The position numbers and the translations under genes were made by a program. Below the pieces are notes generated by a model. The model saw nothing but the letters and a program-made list of their open reading frames with translations. It was not told the DNA's origin and searched no databases. A stretch of 64,000 bases of DNA from Pseudomonas sp. R76 (GTDB taxonomy: Bacteria > Pseudomonadota > Gammaproteobacteria > Pseudomonadales > Pseudomonadaceae), in contig NZ_CP019428.1 in the NCBI RefSeq assembly GCF_009834565.1, forward strand, positions 2,232,001-2,296,000, given 5' to 3'. This document shows positions 28,729-39,970 of this stretch, one piece after another. Positions within the stretch are counted from its first letter, which is position 1. Each line of letters begins with the position of its first letter.

Positions 28729-29958
28729 ATGGCTATCGAAATCAAAGCCCCGTCATTCCCGGAATCGGTTGCCGATGGCACCGTTGCCACCTGGCACAAG
28801 AAACCAGGCGACGCTGTTAAGCGTGACGACCTGATCGTCGACATCGAGACCGACAAAGTCGTTCTGGAAGTGTTGGCTGAAGCTGACGGCGTACTGGGCG
28901 CAATCGTTGCCGAAGAAGGCGCTACCGTTCTGTCGAACCAGATCCTGGGTTCGATCGAAGAGGGCGGCGCTGCTGCTCCTGCTCCGGCCGCCGCCGCTGC
29001 ACCGGCTGCTGCCGCTGCTGCTCCGGCCGCCGCTCCGGCTGCTGCTGGCGAAGACCCGATCGCTGCACCGGCTGCACGTCAGCTGGCTGAAGAAAACGGC
29101 ATCAACCTGGCTTCCATCAAAGGCACTGGCAAAGACGGCCGTGTGACCAAGGAAGACGTGGTTGCTGCTGTTGAAGCCAAGAAGAACGCTCCAGCTGCCG
29201 CACCTGCCAAAGCTGCTGCTCCAGCTGCCGCTGCGCCTGTGTTCGCTGCCGGCGACCGCACCGAGAAGCGCGTGCCGATGACTCGCGTACGTGCCACCGT
29301 GGCCAAGCGCCTGGTTGAAGCACAGTCGAACATGGCGATGCTGACCACCTTCAACGAAGTCGACATGACCGAAGTCATGGCCCTGCGTTCGAAGTACAAG
29401 GATTTGTTCGAGAAGTCCCACAACGGCGTGCGCCTGGGCTTCATGTCGTTCTTCGTGAAAGCGGCCACCGAAGCGCTGAAACGCTTCCCGGCAGTCAACG
29501 CTTCCATCGACGGCGGCGACATCGTTTACCACGGCTATGCAGACGTCGGCGTTGCCGTGTCCAGCGACCGTGGCCTGGTAGTGCCGGTTCTGCGTAACGC
29601 CGAACTGATGAGCCTGGCTGAAATCGAAGGCGGCATCGCCGGCTTCGGCAAGAAAGCCCGTGACGGCAAGCTGACCATCGACGAGATGACCGGTGGTACC
29701 TTCACCATCACCAACGGTGGTACCTTCGGTTCGATGATGTCGACCCCGATCGTCAACCCGCCACAAGCTGCGATCCTGGGCATGCACAACATCATCCAGC
29801 GTCCGATGGCCATCAACGGCCAAGTCGTGATCCGCCCAATGATGTACCTGGCACTGTCTTACGATCACCGCCTGATCGATGGTAAAGAAGCCGTGACTTT
29901 CCTGGTGACCATCAAGAACCTGCTGGAAGACCCGGCTCGTCTGCTGCTGGATATCTGA
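28729..29958 (+). CDS. sucB: 2-oxoglutarate dehydrogenase E2 component (dihydrolipoyl succinyltransferase)
   Basis: The succinyltransferase core, 409 residues. Order of domains: lipoyl domain with the modified lysine K43 in ETDKVVLEV; an Ala/Pro-rich flexible linker (about 80-110); the peripheral subunit-binding domain ([18 protein letters not shown] onward); a second Ala/Pro linker (about 152-172); and the catalytic domain ending in SYDHRLIDG (H380, D384). The start is preceded by AAGGACC. It forms the OGDH complex with SucA and LpdG. Confidence 0.98.
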   Translation: MAIEIKAPSFPESVADGTVATWHKKPGDAVKRDDLIVDIETDKVVLEVLAEADGVLGAIVAEEGATVLSNQILGSIEEGGAAAPAPAAAAAPAAAAAAPAAAPAAAGEDPIAAPAARQLAEENGINLASIKGTGKDGRVTKEDVVAAVEAKKNAPAAAPAKAAAPAAAAPVFAAGDRTEKRVPMTRVRATVAKRLVEAQSNMAMLTTFNEVDMTEVMALRSKYKDLFEKSHNGVRLGFMSFFVKAATEALKRFPAVNASIDGGDIVYHGYADVGVAVSSDRGLVVPVLRNAELMSLAEIEGGIAGFGKKARDGKLTIDEMTGGTFTITNGGTFGSMMSTPIVNPPQAAILGMHNIIQRPMAINGQVVIRPMMYLALSYDHRLIDGKEAVTFLVTIKNLLEDPARLLLDI

Positions 29959-29999
29959 TAGAAGCAGCTGCAGGCCTCGAGTGACAGGCTGCCGGATAA

Positions 30000-31496
<1,497 letters not shown>

Positions 31497-31524
31497 GCGA
31501 GATAATAAGAAACCACGGCGGAGT

Positions 31525-31600
31525 TGCCCGTCGTGAGCCTTGCGCGCAAGACTCACCGCGGAATATCCGCTGGACGCAGTCTTGCGCAGCTTTACGGGCA
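31525..31600 (+). promoter_or_regulatory. Nested hairpin structure between lpdG and sucC
   Basis: Three stems are nested: TGCCCGT/ACGGGCA (31525-31531/31594-31600), GCGCAAGACT/AGTCTTGCGC (31544-31553/31578-31587) and GCGGA/TCCGC (31558-31562/31566-31570). No T-run follows, so it is not a normal terminator; it may be an RNA processing or stability element of the suc message. Confidence 0.55.
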
Positions 31601-31700
31601 TTAAGCCCCGCAAGCTGCGCGAGCAGCAGTCACAGGTGGCGCGGCACTCATAATGAGCGCAGCGCCGAATGCGCAGTACCTAACGAAGACGGTAAAAAGC

Positions 31701-32867
31701 ATGAATCTTCACGAGTATCAGGGTAAGCAGCTGTTCGCTGAATACGGCCTGCCAGTATCCAAGGGCTACGCAGTAGACACCCCGGAAGCAGCAGCAGAAG
31801 CTTGCGACAAAATCGGTGGCACCGAGTGGGTTGTCAAAGCCCAGGTCCACGCTGGTGGTCGCGGTAAAGCGGGCGGCGTTAAGCTGGTTCGCAGCAAAGA
31901 AGACGCCAAGGCCTTCGCACAGCAGTGGCTGGGCAAGCGTCTGGTGACTTACCAGACTGATGCCAATGGCCAACCAGTCACCAAGATCCTGGTTGAATCG
32001 TGCACTGATATCGCTAAAGAGCTGTACCTGGGCGCTGTCGTTGACCGTTCGAGCCGTCGCATCGTGTTCATGGCTTCCACCGAAGGTGGCGTGGACATCG
32101 AGAAAATCGCTCACGAAACCCCAGAAAAAATTCTGAAAGCCACTATCGATCCACTGGTTGGCGCTCAGCCATTCCAGGGTCGCGAGCTGGCTTTCCAGCT
32201 GGGCCTGGAAGGCAAGCAAGTTGCCCAGTTCGCCAAGATCTTCGTAGGTCTGGCCAAACTGTTCCAGGATCACGATCTGGCCCTGCTGGAAGTGAACCCG
32301 CTGGTGATCAAGGCTGACGGCGATCTGCACTGCCTCGATGCCAAGATCAACATCGACGCCAACGCCATGTACCGTCAGCCTAAGCTGAAGACTTTCCACG
32401 ATCCGTCGCAAGACGATCCGCGCGAAGCGCACGCTGCCAAGTTCGAACTGAACTACGTAGCCCTGGAAGGTAACATCGGTTGCATGGTCAACGGTGCTGG
32501 CCTGGCCATGGGTACCATGGACATCGTCAACCTGCATGGCGGCAAACCTGCCAACTTCCTCGACGTAGGCGGTGGTGCTACCAAAGAACGCGTTACCGAA
32601 GCCTTCAAGATCATCCTGTCCGACTCCAACGTCGCTGCAGTATTGGTTAACATCTTCGGCGGCATCGTTCGTTGCGACATGATTGCCGAAGGCATCATCG
32701 GTGCAGTGAAAGAAGTCGGCGTTAAAATCCCGGTTGTTGTTCGCCTTGAAGGTAACAACGCTGAACTGGGCGCTAAAGTACTGGCAGAAAGCGGTTTGAA
32801 CATCATCGCGGCTACCAGCCTGACCGACGCTGCTCAACAAGTTGTCAAAGCTGCGGAGGGCAAATAA
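31701..32867 (+). CDS. sucC: Succinyl-CoA synthetase beta subunit
   Basis: ADP-forming succinyl-CoA ligase beta subunit, 388 residues, the family length. The ATP-grasp domain begins [20 protein letters not shown] and holds [15 protein letters not shown]; the C-terminal CoA-ligase part has [13 protein letters not shown] and [15 protein letters not shown]. The start at 31701 is chosen because it gives the canonical N terminus; the open frame extends 48 bases further upstream. The stop overlaps the sucD start by one base. It makes succinate and ATP from succinyl-CoA. Confidence 0.98.
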   Translation: MNLHEYQGKQLFAEYGLPVSKGYAVDTPEAAAEACDKIGGTEWVVKAQVHAGGRGKAGGVKLVRSKEDAKAFAQQWLGKRLVTYQTDANGQPVTKILVESCTDIAKELYLGAVVDRSSRRIVFMASTEGGVDIEKIAHETPEKILKATIDPLVGAQPFQGRELAFQLGLEGKQVAQFAKIFVGLAKLFQDHDLALLEVNPLVIKADGDLHCLDAKINIDANAMYRQPKLKTFHDPSQDDPREAHAAKFELNYVALEGNIGCMVNGAGLAMGTMDIVNLHGGKPANFLDVGGGATKERVTEAFKIILSDSNVAAVLVNIFGGIVRCDMIAEGIIGAVKEVGVKIPVVVRLEGNNAELGAKVLAESGLNIIAATSLTDAAQQVVKAAEGK

Positions 32868-33748
32868 TGAGCGTCCTGATTAATAAAGACACCAAAGTTA
32901 TCTGCCAGGGTATTACCGGTTCGCAAGGTAGTTTCCACACCCAGCAAGCCATCGAATACGGCACCAAGATGGTTGGCGGCGTAACGCCGGGCAAAGGCGG
33001 CACCGAGCACCTGGGCCTGCCAGTGTTCAACACTGTGAAAGATGCTGTAGCTGCCACTGGCGCCACCGCCAGCGTGATCTACGTTCCAGCTCCTTTCTGC
33101 AAGGACTCCATCCTGGAAGCGGCATTCGGCGGCATCAAGCTGATCGTTTGCATCACCGAAGGCATTCCTACCCTGGACATGCTGGACGCTAAAGTTAAGT
33201 GCGACGAGCTGGGCGTAGTCCTGATCGGCCCTAACTGCCCAGGCGTGATCACCCCAGGCGAATGCAAGATCGGCATCATGCCAGGTCACATTCACTTGCC
33301 AGGTAAAGTCGGTATCGTTTCGCGTTCCGGCACCCTGACCTACGAAGCTGTTAAGCAGACTACTGACGCCGGTTTCGGTCAGTCGACTTGCGTCGGCATC
33401 GGCGGTGACCCGATCCCGGGTTCGAACTTCATCGACATCCTGAAGCTGTTCCAGGAAGACCCGAAGACCGAAGCGATCGTGATGATCGGTGAGATCGGCG
33501 GTTCGGCTGAAGAAGAAGCGGCTGCCTACATCAAGGCACACGTGACCAAGCCGGTTGTTTCCTACATCGCTGGTGTGACTGCCCCTGCTGGCAAGCGCAT
33601 GGGCCATGCTGGCGCAATCATCTCTGGCGGCAAAGGCACTGCAGACGAGAAATTCGCTGCACTGCAAGACGCAGGCGTTAAAACCGTGCGTTCGCTGGCA
33701 GACATCGGCAAAGCCCTGGCTGAGCTGACCGGTTGGGCTGTCAAGTAA
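32867..33748 (+). CDS. sucD: Succinyl-CoA synthetase alpha subunit
   Basis: The CoA-binding and phosphohistidine subunit of succinyl-CoA synthetase, 293 residues. The Rossmann CoA site is in [37 protein letters not shown] is also conserved, and the phosphorylated histidine is H247 in MGHAGAII. It is the last gene of the TCA operon and is followed by an intrinsic terminator. TAATG overlap with sucC couples their translation, as expected for a one-to-one complex. Confidence 0.98.
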   Translation: MSVLINKDTKVICQGITGSQGSFHTQQAIEYGTKMVGGVTPGKGGTEHLGLPVFNTVKDAVAATGATASVIYVPAPFCKDSILEAAFGGIKLIVCITEGIPTLDMLDAKVKCDELGVVLIGPNCPGVITPGECKIGIMPGHIHLPGKVGIVSRSGTLTYEAVKQTTDAGFGQSTCVGIGGDPIPGSNFIDILKLFQEDPKTEAIVMIGEIGGSAEEEAAAYIKAHVTKPVVSYIAGVTAPAGKRMGHAGAIISGGKGTADEKFAALQDAGVKTVRSLADIGKALAELTGWAVK

Positions 33749-33777
33749 GCCTCGCGCTTAACTGACGCTTCACCAGG

Positions 33778-33803
33778 CAAAGGCCACCTTCGGGTGGCCT
33801 TTG
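33778..33803 (+). terminator. Intrinsic terminator after sucD
   Basis: CAAAGGCCACC pairs perfectly with GGTGGCCTTTG around the stable TTCG loop. The T-run is short (TTTGTG). Confidence 0.8.
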
Positions 33804-33846
33804 TGCTTTCTGGACTTGCTGAAGTAGCGAGCCTGATGAAGGTCAA

Positions 33847-33937
33847 AATGTGGGAGCTGGCTTGCCTGCGATAGCATCGACTTGGTTTACCTGATGCGCC
33901 GAGTCGCCCGCATCGCAGGCAAGCCAGCTCCCACATT
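33847..33937. repeat. REPIN, mirrored REP pair (CTGG class)
   Basis: AATGTGGGAGCTGGCTTGCC at the left and its complement at the right enclose about 40 bases. Both arms are of the CTGGCTTGCCTGCGAT class. It lies in the 430-base gap between sucD and brnQ. Confidence 0.9.
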
Positions 33938-33967
33938 GTTCTGTATGCCAAATTTAAGTATGAAAAT

Positions 33968-33985
33968 GCGACATCCAGATGTCGC
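33968..33985. promoter_or_regulatory. Perfect palindrome upstream of brnQ (possible operator)
   Basis: GCGACATC-CA-GATGTCGC, eight-base arms around CA, about 195 bases before the brnQ start. A two-base loop cannot form a good RNA hairpin, so a dimeric DNA-binding regulator is more likely. Downstream leader hairpins lie at 34093-34110 (CGGTCC/GGACCG) and 34118-34136 (TTCCCT/AGGGAA). Confidence 0.5.
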
Positions 33986-34178
33986 TTATCGGACAGTTCG
34001 CCCCGCAACAGTGCGTTTGTCAGCCCAATTCTGTACTCTAGCCGCCTCTTTATGCGTCCGCATCCCAAAAGGAAGCCGCGCGCTAGACCGGTCGGTCCCC
34101 ATAAGGACCGGCAGCAGTTCCCTCATCCATAGGGAATCCCTCTCTAAATTCCGATTCAGTAGTGTGGTATTTCCTCAA

Positions 34179-35492
34179 ATGAAAGTGTTGAAAAGCCAGG
34201 ATGTCCTGGCGTTAGGCTTTATGACTTTTGCCCTGTTCGTGGGCGCCGGCAACATCATCTTCCCGCCTATCGTTGGTTTGCAGTCCGGGCCTCACGTCTG
34301 GATGGCAGCGCTGGGCTTCCTGATCACCGCAGTGGGTCTGCCGGTGATCACTGTGATCGCCCTGGCCAAGGTCGGCGGCGGTATGGACGCGTTGAGCAGC
34401 CCGATCGGCAAGATCGCCGGCGGCCTGCTCGCGGCGGCGGCGTATCTGGCGGTAGGGCCGCTGTTCGCCACCCCGCGTACCGCGACCGTTTCGTTTGAAG
34501 TGGGCCTGGCGCCGCTGACCGGCGAAAGCCCGCTGGCGCTGTTCCTCTACAGTTCGGTGTACTTCCTGGTGGTGTTCTTCGTCTCCCTGTACCCGGGCCG
34601 CCTGCTGGACACCGTTGGTCGTTTCCTGGCACCGCTGAAAATCATCGCCCTGGCCATCCTCGGCATCGCCGCGTTTGCCTTGCCGGCCGGTGACGTTGGC
34701 GTGGCCACACCGGAATACGTCGCCGCACCGTTCTCCCAGGGCTTTATCAATGGTTACCTGACGATGGATACCCTCGGCGCGCTGGTGTTCGGGATCGTCA
34801 TCGTCAATGCCATTCGCTCCCGTGGCGTCGAGTCGCCACAGCTGATCACCCGCTACGCGATCATTGCCGGGCTGATTGCCGGCGTGGGCCTGGCGCTGGT
34901 GTATATCAGCCTGTTCCGCCTGGGCGCGGGCAGCCACGCCGTAGCCGCCGGTGCCAGCAATGGCGCAGCCGTTCTGCATGCTTACGTGCAACATACGTTC
35001 GGCTCCCTGGGCAGCGGCTTCCTGGCCGTGCTGATCTCGTTGGCGTGCCTGGTCACCGCCGTGGGCCTGACCTGTGCCTGCGCCGAGTACTTCAGCAAGA
35101 TCCTGCCGCTGTCCTACAAGACGCTGGTGGTGATCCTCGCGCTGTTCTCGCTGTTTGTGTCCAACCTGGGCCTGACCAAGCTGATTGCCTTCTCGATCCC
35201 GGTGCTCACTGCGATCTACCCGCCGTGCATCGTGCTGGTGGCCCTGAGCTTCTGCAAAGACTTCTGGCTGGAGCAGGGCCGCATCGTTGGCCCGGTGATG
35301 CTGGTGTCGTTCATTTTTGGCTGCATTGACGCGCTCAAGGGCGCAGGCCTGGCTGATTGGATGCCGACGCAGTTGTCGCACCTGCCGCTGAGCGAGCAAG
35401 GCCTGGCTTGGCTGGTGCCGTCGGTGATGACATTGGTCGTTGCTGTCGTGGTTGACCGCATGCTCGGCAAGCGTAGCGAAGCGATCGCTTAA
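34179..35492 (+). CDS. brnQ: Branched-chain amino acid carrier (BrnQ/BraB family)
   Basis: An inner-membrane cation-coupled carrier for leucine, isoleucine and valine, 437 residues with about 12 TM helices. Family signatures: [20 protein letters not shown] at the N terminus, followed by [12 protein letters not shown], and [17 protein letters not shown]. In P. aeruginosa the gene directly after sucCD is braB, the sodium-coupled carrier, so orthology is likely. The start at 34179 gives the canonical N terminus; the frame is open about 300 bases further up through a REPIN and the leader, which is not believable. A terminator follows. Confidence 0.93.
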   Translation: MKVLKSQDVLALGFMTFALFVGAGNIIFPPIVGLQSGPHVWMAALGFLITAVGLPVITVIALAKVGGGMDALSSPIGKIAGGLLAAAAYLAVGPLFATPRTATVSFEVGLAPLTGESPLALFLYSSVYFLVVFFVSLYPGRLLDTVGRFLAPLKIIALAILGIAAFALPAGDVGVATPEYVAAPFSQGFINGYLTMDTLGALVFGIVIVNAIRSRGVESPQLITRYAIIAGLIAGVGLALVYISLFRLGAGSHAVAAGASNGAAVLHAYVQHTFGSLGSGFLAVLISLACLVTAVGLTCACAEYFSKILPLSYKTLVVILALFSLFVSNLGLTKLIAFSIPVLTAIYPPCIVLVALSFCKDFWLEQGRIVGPVMLVSFIFGCIDALKGAGLADWMPTQLSHLPLSEQGLAWLVPSVMTLVVAVVVDRMLGKRSEAIA

Positions 35493-35514
35493 CGAAGGGT
35501 TTCGCGCTTCACTG

Positions 35515-35549
35515 AAATGCCTCGTATCAATCGATACGGGGCATTTTTT
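35515..35549 (+). terminator. Intrinsic terminator after brnQ
   Basis: AAATGCCTCGTATC pairs with GATACGGGGCATT (one mismatch region) around AATC and is followed by six T. Confidence 0.85.
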
Positions 35550-35590
35550 ATGCCTGTGAGACAACAACGCTCTAAAGTTCGAACACGGTC

Positions 35591-35683
35591 AATGTGGGAG
35601 CGGGCTTGCTCGCGAATGCGGAGTGTCAGCTAGCAAATCTGGTACTGGTACACCGCATTCGCGAGCAAGCCCGCTCCCACATT
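35591..35683. repeat. REPIN, mirrored REP pair (CGGG class)
   Basis: AATGTGGGAGCGGGCTTGCT faces its complement; the arms pair on through GCGAATGCGG/CCGCATTCGC. The spacer is about 40 bases. Confidence 0.9.
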
Positions 35684-35729
35684 TTTGACCGCGTACACCT
35701 ACCTACATTTACTGTGTCCAAGGACCCGC

Positions 35730-36464
35730 ATGTCGTTCGTTGAAACCAATCAGATCCACCTGCTCGCCGCCCTCTGGTTCGTGCTGTGTTGGGGCGGCTA
35801 CACCCGTTACGCGCTCTGGAAAGCCCGCGACACCGCCTGCCTGGCCAGCGTGCTGCACTTGTACCGCGAAGACTGGATGCGCCGCATGCTGCTGCGCGAC
35901 AACCGTATCGCCGACGCCAGCGTGATCGGCAATCTGGAGCGCAACGCGTCGTTCTTTGCCTCCAGCACGCTGATCATTCTGGCGGGTATTCTCACCGTGT
36001 TGGGGGCTTCCGAGCGGGCAGTATTGTTGTTGGCGGACATTCCCATGGTGCAGCAGGCTTCCCACGGCGTGTCGCAAATCAAGCTGCTGTGCCTGGCACT
36101 GGTGTTCGTCTATGCGTTTTTCACTTTTAGTTGGTGTATGCGCCAATACAACTTTGCGGCGGTGCTGGTGGGCTCTGCGCCGATGGTCGGTGAGCGGCAG
36201 GTGTCGGAGCAAGAGCGCAAGGCGTTTGCGCTGAGGGCGGCGCGGGTGATTTCGATGGCGGCCAACCAATTCAACTTTGGCCTGCGGGCTTATTACTTTG
36301 GCATGACCATGTTGGCCTGGTTTGTCAGCCCCTGGTTGTTTATGTTGATGAGCGGCGGGGTCGTGGTCGTGCTGTATCGCCGAGAGTTTCATTCCGACGT
36401 ACTGCAGGTGATGGTCTATACCCCGACTGACAGCCCGTTGACGGAGTCGGCGAAGGAACCTTAG
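35730..36464 (+). CDS. DUF599 family membrane protein
   Basis: A 244-residue protein of the DUF599 family with about four TM helices (near residues 8-25, 72-92, 115-135 and 190-215). Conserved features are WGGYTRYALWKARDT, REDWMRRML, SSTLIILAGILT and NQFNFGLRAYYF. The function of the family is not known. Start 35730 is preceded by CCAAGGACCCGC; the frame is open 45 bases further upstream but that part lies at the REPIN edge. A terminator follows about 55 bases downstream. Confidence 0.88.
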   Translation: MSFVETNQIHLLAALWFVLCWGGYTRYALWKARDTACLASVLHLYREDWMRRMLLRDNRIADASVIGNLERNASFFASSTLIILAGILTVLGASERAVLLLADIPMVQQASHGVSQIKLLCLALVFVYAFFTFSWCMRQYNFAAVLVGSAPMVGERQVSEQERKAFALRAARVISMAANQFNFGLRAYYFGMTMLAWFVSPWLFMLMSGGVVVVLYRREFHSDVLQVMVYTPTDSPLTESAKEP

Positions 36465-36519
36465 TGAGAGGCTTTAGAATTAGTGCAACTTTCTGGCGCC
36501 GAATAAGACGACGGACAAC

Positions 36520-36550
36520 AAAAAGCCCGCTCTATAAGCGGGCTTTTTTT
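36520..36550. terminator. Bidirectional intrinsic terminator (DUF599 gene / lipoprotein gene)
   Basis: AGCCCGCT pairs with AGCGGGCT around CTATA, with A-run before and seven T after; it stands between convergent genes. Confidence 0.9.
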
Positions 36551-36568
36551 GCAGCAACAACCAAGCGA

Positions 36569-36826
36569 TTAAGGCTTGGCAGGCGCTGTTGGTGTGGCGG
36601 TGCCGTCTTCTTTTGCTTTTTCAGCGTTCGCATCAGCCTGAGCTTTGGCAGCATCGGCGTTTTCTTTTGCAGCGTCGTTCACTTTATCCTGAGCTTTGGC
36701 CATGTCTTTCTGAGCTTGCTCAGAATGCGCTTGGGCATCTTGGGCTTTGTCTTCGGATTTTTTATCGCAGGCAGCGAGACCGAGGGCAGCGGCGAACATC
36801 ATGGAAATAGCTAAAGTCTTGCGCAT
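36569..36826 (-). CDS. Small Ala/Lys-rich lipoprotein
   Basis: An 85-residue predicted lipoprotein. The signal MRKTLAISMMFAAALGLAAC ends in a good lipobox (LAAC, Cys20). The mature part is almost entirely helical, rich in Ala, Lys, Asp and Gln with repeated AQA/AKAQ units, like a short coiled coil, and ends in a Thr/Pro tail. It resembles Lpp-type small lipoproteins in style, but I cannot assign a family and it lacks an obvious C-terminal Lys for peptidoglycan linkage (it ends APAKP). A GGAGAAACACCCC ribosome-binding site precedes the start. Confidence 0.8.
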   Translation of the reverse strand: MRKTLAISMMFAAALGLAACDKKSEDKAQDAQAHSEQAQKDMAKAQDKVNDAAKENADAAKAQADANAEKAKEDGTATPTAPAKP

Positions 36827-36984
36827 GGGGTGTTTCTCCTTATTGAAGATATCTACTGGCCTTTCGAGCCTGAGGGTTCAGCATTAGTTCCTTTTATTCC
36901 CCAGATATATAAACGCGGGGGTTCAAGGAACTTTCACCCGCACCCCACACTCCGCGGATCAACACTAATAAGAGTCGAGAACAT

Positions 36985-37461
36985 ATGACCGAAAATCCCC
37001 TGTTAGCGCGTGCCACACGCTTTGTTTCGGCCCTGCGCCATTGCCAGGTGCTTGGCATCAGCGTCCATGCCGCGAGCGAGGAGGGCATGACGCTGTCACT
37101 GCCGTACGGCCCGCATATCGTCGGTGATCCTCAAACCGGGGTGATTCATGGCGGCGCGCTCACCTCGTTGATGGACACGGCCTGCGGCATGGCCACCCTG
37201 TGTGTGTTGCCCGAATTCGAGGTGTGCCCGACCCTCGACTTGCGTGTGGACTACATGCATCCCGCCGAACCGCACAAACCGGTGTACGGCTTTGCGCAGT
37301 GCTACCGGGTCACCACCGATGTGATCTTCACCCGTGGCTTCGCCTATCAGGATGACCCGCAACAGCCCATCGCCCACGTGGTGGGCACGTTCATGCGCAT
37401 GGGCAAGCGCCTCAAGGGCGCACAAGGACTGGGCAGCGCTATCAAGGGAGAACAGGTATGA
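36985..37461 (+). CDS. PaaI-type hotdog thioesterase (first of two)
   Basis: A 158-residue hotdog-fold acyl-CoA thioesterase of the PaaI/DUF4442-like group, identified by IHGGALTSLMDTACGMA followed by a long beta sheet (CPTLDLRVDYMHPA). Substrate unknown. It overlaps the next gene, also a thioesterase, by four bases (ATGA), so the two probably form a heteromeric or paired enzyme. The gene pair runs into htpG on the same strand. An AATAAGAGTCGAGAAC ribosome-binding region precedes the start. Confidence 0.85.
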   Translation: MTENPLLARATRFVSALRHCQVLGISVHAASEEGMTLSLPYGPHIVGDPQTGVIHGGALTSLMDTACGMATLCVLPEFEVCPTLDLRVDYMHPAEPHKPVYGFAQCYRVTTDVIFTRGFAYQDDPQQPIAHVVGTFMRMGKRLKGAQGLGSAIKGEQV

Positions 37462-37910
37462 CGCATCGATTCAAGACTCGCTTGGAGCAGGCCCATGAAC
37501 GCGGTAACTACGAAGCGCTGCTCGACCTGATTCCCTACGCCAAGCTGATCGGCATTGAATGCACGCGCTTGGGCGATGAATTGCTGTTTCGCCTGCCGGC
37601 CAACAAGGACAACATTGGTAACCCGATATTGCCGGCGCTGCACGGTGGCGTGATCGCAGGGTTTATGGAACTGTCGGCGGCGTTACATTTGCTGGTATTT
37701 ACCGGCTCGCCAGGCATCCCGAAAATCATCGACTTTTCCCTGGATTACCTGCGCGCCGGGCAGTTTCGCGACACCTACGCCAAATGCCAGGTGTGGCGCC
37801 AGGGCCGTCGCGTGGCGAATGTGGCGATCACCGCCTGGCAAAGTACCGCGGCCGAACCGATCGCCACCGCCCGTGCACATTTCAAAATTGAGGAATCGGC
37901 CCGCCCTTGA
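37458..37910 (+). CDS. PaaI-type hotdog thioesterase (second of two)
   Basis: A 150-residue hotdog-fold protein with LPALHGGVIAGFMELSAALHL as its active-site helix, where a Glu replaces the Asp of the first paralogue, and KIIDFSLDYLRAG as the following strand. It overlaps the first thioesterase by four bases. Its last codons and stop form the -35 element of the htpG heat-shock promoter, so the 3' end of this gene is under double constraint. Substrate unknown. Confidence 0.85.
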   Translation: MTHRFKTRLEQAHERGNYEALLDLIPYAKLIGIECTRLGDELLFRLPANKDNIGNPILPALHGGVIAGFMELSAALHLLVFTGSPGIPKIIDFSLDYLRAGQFRDTYAKCQVWRQGRRVANVAITAWQSTAAEPIATARAHFKIEESARP

Positions 37911-37933
37911 AATCCTGGTCTTAGCCCCCAACT
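37906..37933 (+). promoter_or_regulatory. Sigma-32 (heat-shock) promoter of htpG
   Basis: CTTGAAA (37906-37912), 13 bases, then CCCCAACT (37926-37933) closely match the sigma-32 consensus CTTGAAA-N13-15-CCCCATNT. Transcription would begin near 37940, about 60 bases before the htpG start. Confidence 0.75.
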
Positions 37934-37999
37934 TTGATGACAACCCGCCGCCAACCCTCAAGGGCGCGGCCACTGCCATCCAATTGGAGTTTGATGACC

Positions 38000-39904
38000 A
38001 TGAGTGTGGAAACTCAAAAGGAAACCCTGGGCTTCCAGACCGAGGTGAAGCAGCTGCTGCACCTCATGATCCATTCGCTGTATTCCAACAAGGAAATTTT
38101 CCTTCGCGAATTGATCTCGAACGCCTCTGACGCTGTCGACAAATTACGTTTCGAAGCCCTGTCCAAGCCTGAGTTGCTGGAAGGTGGCGCCGAACTCAAA
38201 ATCCGTGTGAGCTTCGACAAGGACGCCAAGACCGTCACCCTCGAAGACAACGGTATCGGCATGAGCCGCGAAGACGCGATCACCCATTTGGGTACCATCG
38301 CTAAATCCGGCACCGCCGATTTCATGAAAAACCTGTCTGGCGATCAGAAAAAAGATTCGCACCTGATCGGCCAATTCGGCGTGGGCTTCTACTCGGCTTT
38401 CATCGTTGCCGACAAAGTTGAAGTGTTCAGCCGCCGCGCCGGCCTTGCCGCCAGCGAAGGTGTGCATTGGTCGTCCAAAGGTGAGGGCGAGTTTGAAATC
38501 GCCACCCTCGACAAGGCTGACCGTGGCACCCGCATCGTGCTGCACCTCAAATCCGGTGAAGACGAATTCGCCGATGGCTGGCGCCTGCGCAACATCATCA
38601 AGAAATATTCCGACCACATCGCTTTGCCGATCGAGTTGCCCAAAGAACAAGCGGCCGCTGAGGGTGAAGAGCAGCCTGCCCAGGAATGGGAAGTGGTCAA
38701 CCGTGCCAGCGCCTTGTGGACCCGCCCTCGTACCGAAGTCAAAGACGAGGAATACCAGGAGTTCTACAAGCACATCGCGCACGACTACGAGAACCCGCTG
38801 AGCTGGAGCCACAACAAGGTTGAAGGCAAGCTGGAATACAGCTCGCTGCTCTATGTGCCAGCCCGTGCGCCGTTCGACCTGTACCAGCGCGAAGCGCCAA
38901 AAGGCCTGAAGCTGTACGTGCAGCGCGTGTTCGTGATGGACCAGGCGGAATCCTTCCTGCCGCTGTACCTGCGCTTCATCAAAGGCGTGGTCGATTCCAA
39001 CGACCTGTCGCTGAACGTGTCGCGGGAAATCCTGCAGAAAGACCCGATCATCGATTCCATGAAGTCGGCGCTGACCAAGCGTGTGCTCGACATGCTGGAA
39101 AAACTGGCGAAGAACGAGCCTGAGCAATACAAAGGCTTCTGGAAAAACTTCGGTCAGGTCATGAAAGAAGGCCCGGCGGAAGATTTTGCCAACAAGGAAA
39201 AAATCGCCGGTCTGCTGCGCTTCGCCTCCACTCAGGGTGAAGACGGTGAGCAGGTGGTGTCGCTGGCCGAGTACCTGGCACGCGCCAAAGAAGGTCAGGA
39301 CAAGATCTACTACCTGACCGGCGAAACCTACGCGCAGGTCAAGAACAGCCCGCACCTGGAAGTCTTCCGCAAGAAAGGCATCGAAGTGCTGCTGCTGACC
39401 GACCGTATCGATGAGTGGCTGATGAGCTACCTCAGCGAATTCGACGGCAAGACCTTCGTCGACGTGGCCCGTGGTGACCTGGACCTGGGTAACCTGGACT
39501 CCGAAGAAGAGAAGAAAGAAGCCGAAGAAGTCGCCAAGGCCAAAGAAGGCCTGGTTGAGCGGATCAAGACCGCTTTGGGCGATGCGGTCAGCGAAGTGCG
39601 GGTTTCCCACCGTCTGACGGATTCACCGGCGATCTTGGCCATCGGCGAGCAGGACCTGGGCATGCAGATGCGTCAGATCCTCGAAGCCAGCGGCCAGAAG
39701 GTTCCGGATTCCAAGCCGATCTTTGAATTCAACCCGGCTCACCCGCTGATCGAGAAACTCGACGGCGAGCAGAGCGAAGAGCGTTTTGGCGACCTGTCGC
39801 ACATCCTCTTCGACCAGGCCGCCCTGGCCGCTGGCGACAGCTTGAAAGACCCGGCGGCCTACGTGCGCCGACTGAACAAGCTGTTGGTTGAACTGTCGGT
39901 TTAA
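38000..39904 (+). CDS. htpG: Molecular chaperone HtpG (Hsp90)
   Basis: Bacterial Hsp90, 634 residues, the usual length. The N-terminal GHKL ATPase has [31 protein letters not shown] and [11 protein letters not shown]; the middle domain has [19 protein letters not shown]; the C-terminal dimerisation domain ends the protein. It folds and activates client proteins in the cytosol with ATP. The start at 38000 is chosen for the canonical [19 protein letters not shown]; the frame is open 66 bases upstream but across the promoter. A heat-shock promoter precedes it and an intrinsic terminator follows. Confidence 0.98.
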   Translation: MSVETQKETLGFQTEVKQLLHLMIHSLYSNKEIFLRELISNASDAVDKLRFEALSKPELLEGGAELKIRVSFDKDAKTVTLEDNGIGMSREDAITHLGTIAKSGTADFMKNLSGDQKKDSHLIGQFGVGFYSAFIVADKVEVFSRRAGLAASEGVHWSSKGEGEFEIATLDKADRGTRIVLHLKSGEDEFADGWRLRNIIKKYSDHIALPIELPKEQAAAEGEEQPAQEWEVVNRASALWTRPRTEVKDEEYQEFYKHIAHDYENPLSWSHNKVEGKLEYSSLLYVPARAPFDLYQREAPKGLKLYVQRVFVMDQAESFLPLYLRFIKGVVDSNDLSLNVSREILQKDPIIDSMKSALTKRVLDMLEKLAKNEPEQYKGFWKNFGQVMKEGPAEDFANKEKIAGLLRFASTQGEDGEQVVSLAEYLARAKEGQDKIYYLTGETYAQVKNSPHLEVFRKKGIEVLLLTDRIDEWLMSYLSEFDGKTFVDVARGDLDLGNLDSEEEKKEAEEVAKAKEGLVERIKTALGDAVSEVRVSHRLTDSPAILAIGEQDLGMQMRQILEASGQKVPDSKPIFEFNPAHPLIEKLDGEQSEERFGDLSHILFDQAALAAGDSLKDPAAYVRRLNKLLVELSV

Positions 39905-39915
39905 CACCGTTGTAG

Positions 39916-39940
39916 AAAAACCCGCTTCGGCGGGTTTTTT
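39916..39940 (+). terminator. Intrinsic terminator after htpG
   Basis: ACCCGC-TTCG-GCGGGT stem with a stable tetraloop, A-run before and six T after. Confidence 0.92.
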
Positions 39941-39970
39941 CGTTCTAACGCACTTCAACTGGAGTAAATG

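Noticed and set aside
34052..34132. 27-codon ORF in the brnQ leader as an attenuation peptide
   Set aside because: It has no run of Leu, Ile or Val codons, no clear ribosome-binding site, and the following hairpins lack a T-run.
33882..34178. N-terminal extension of the brnQ frame
   Set aside because: It would be translated through a REPIN and the palindrome; the start at 34179 gives the family's normal N terminus.
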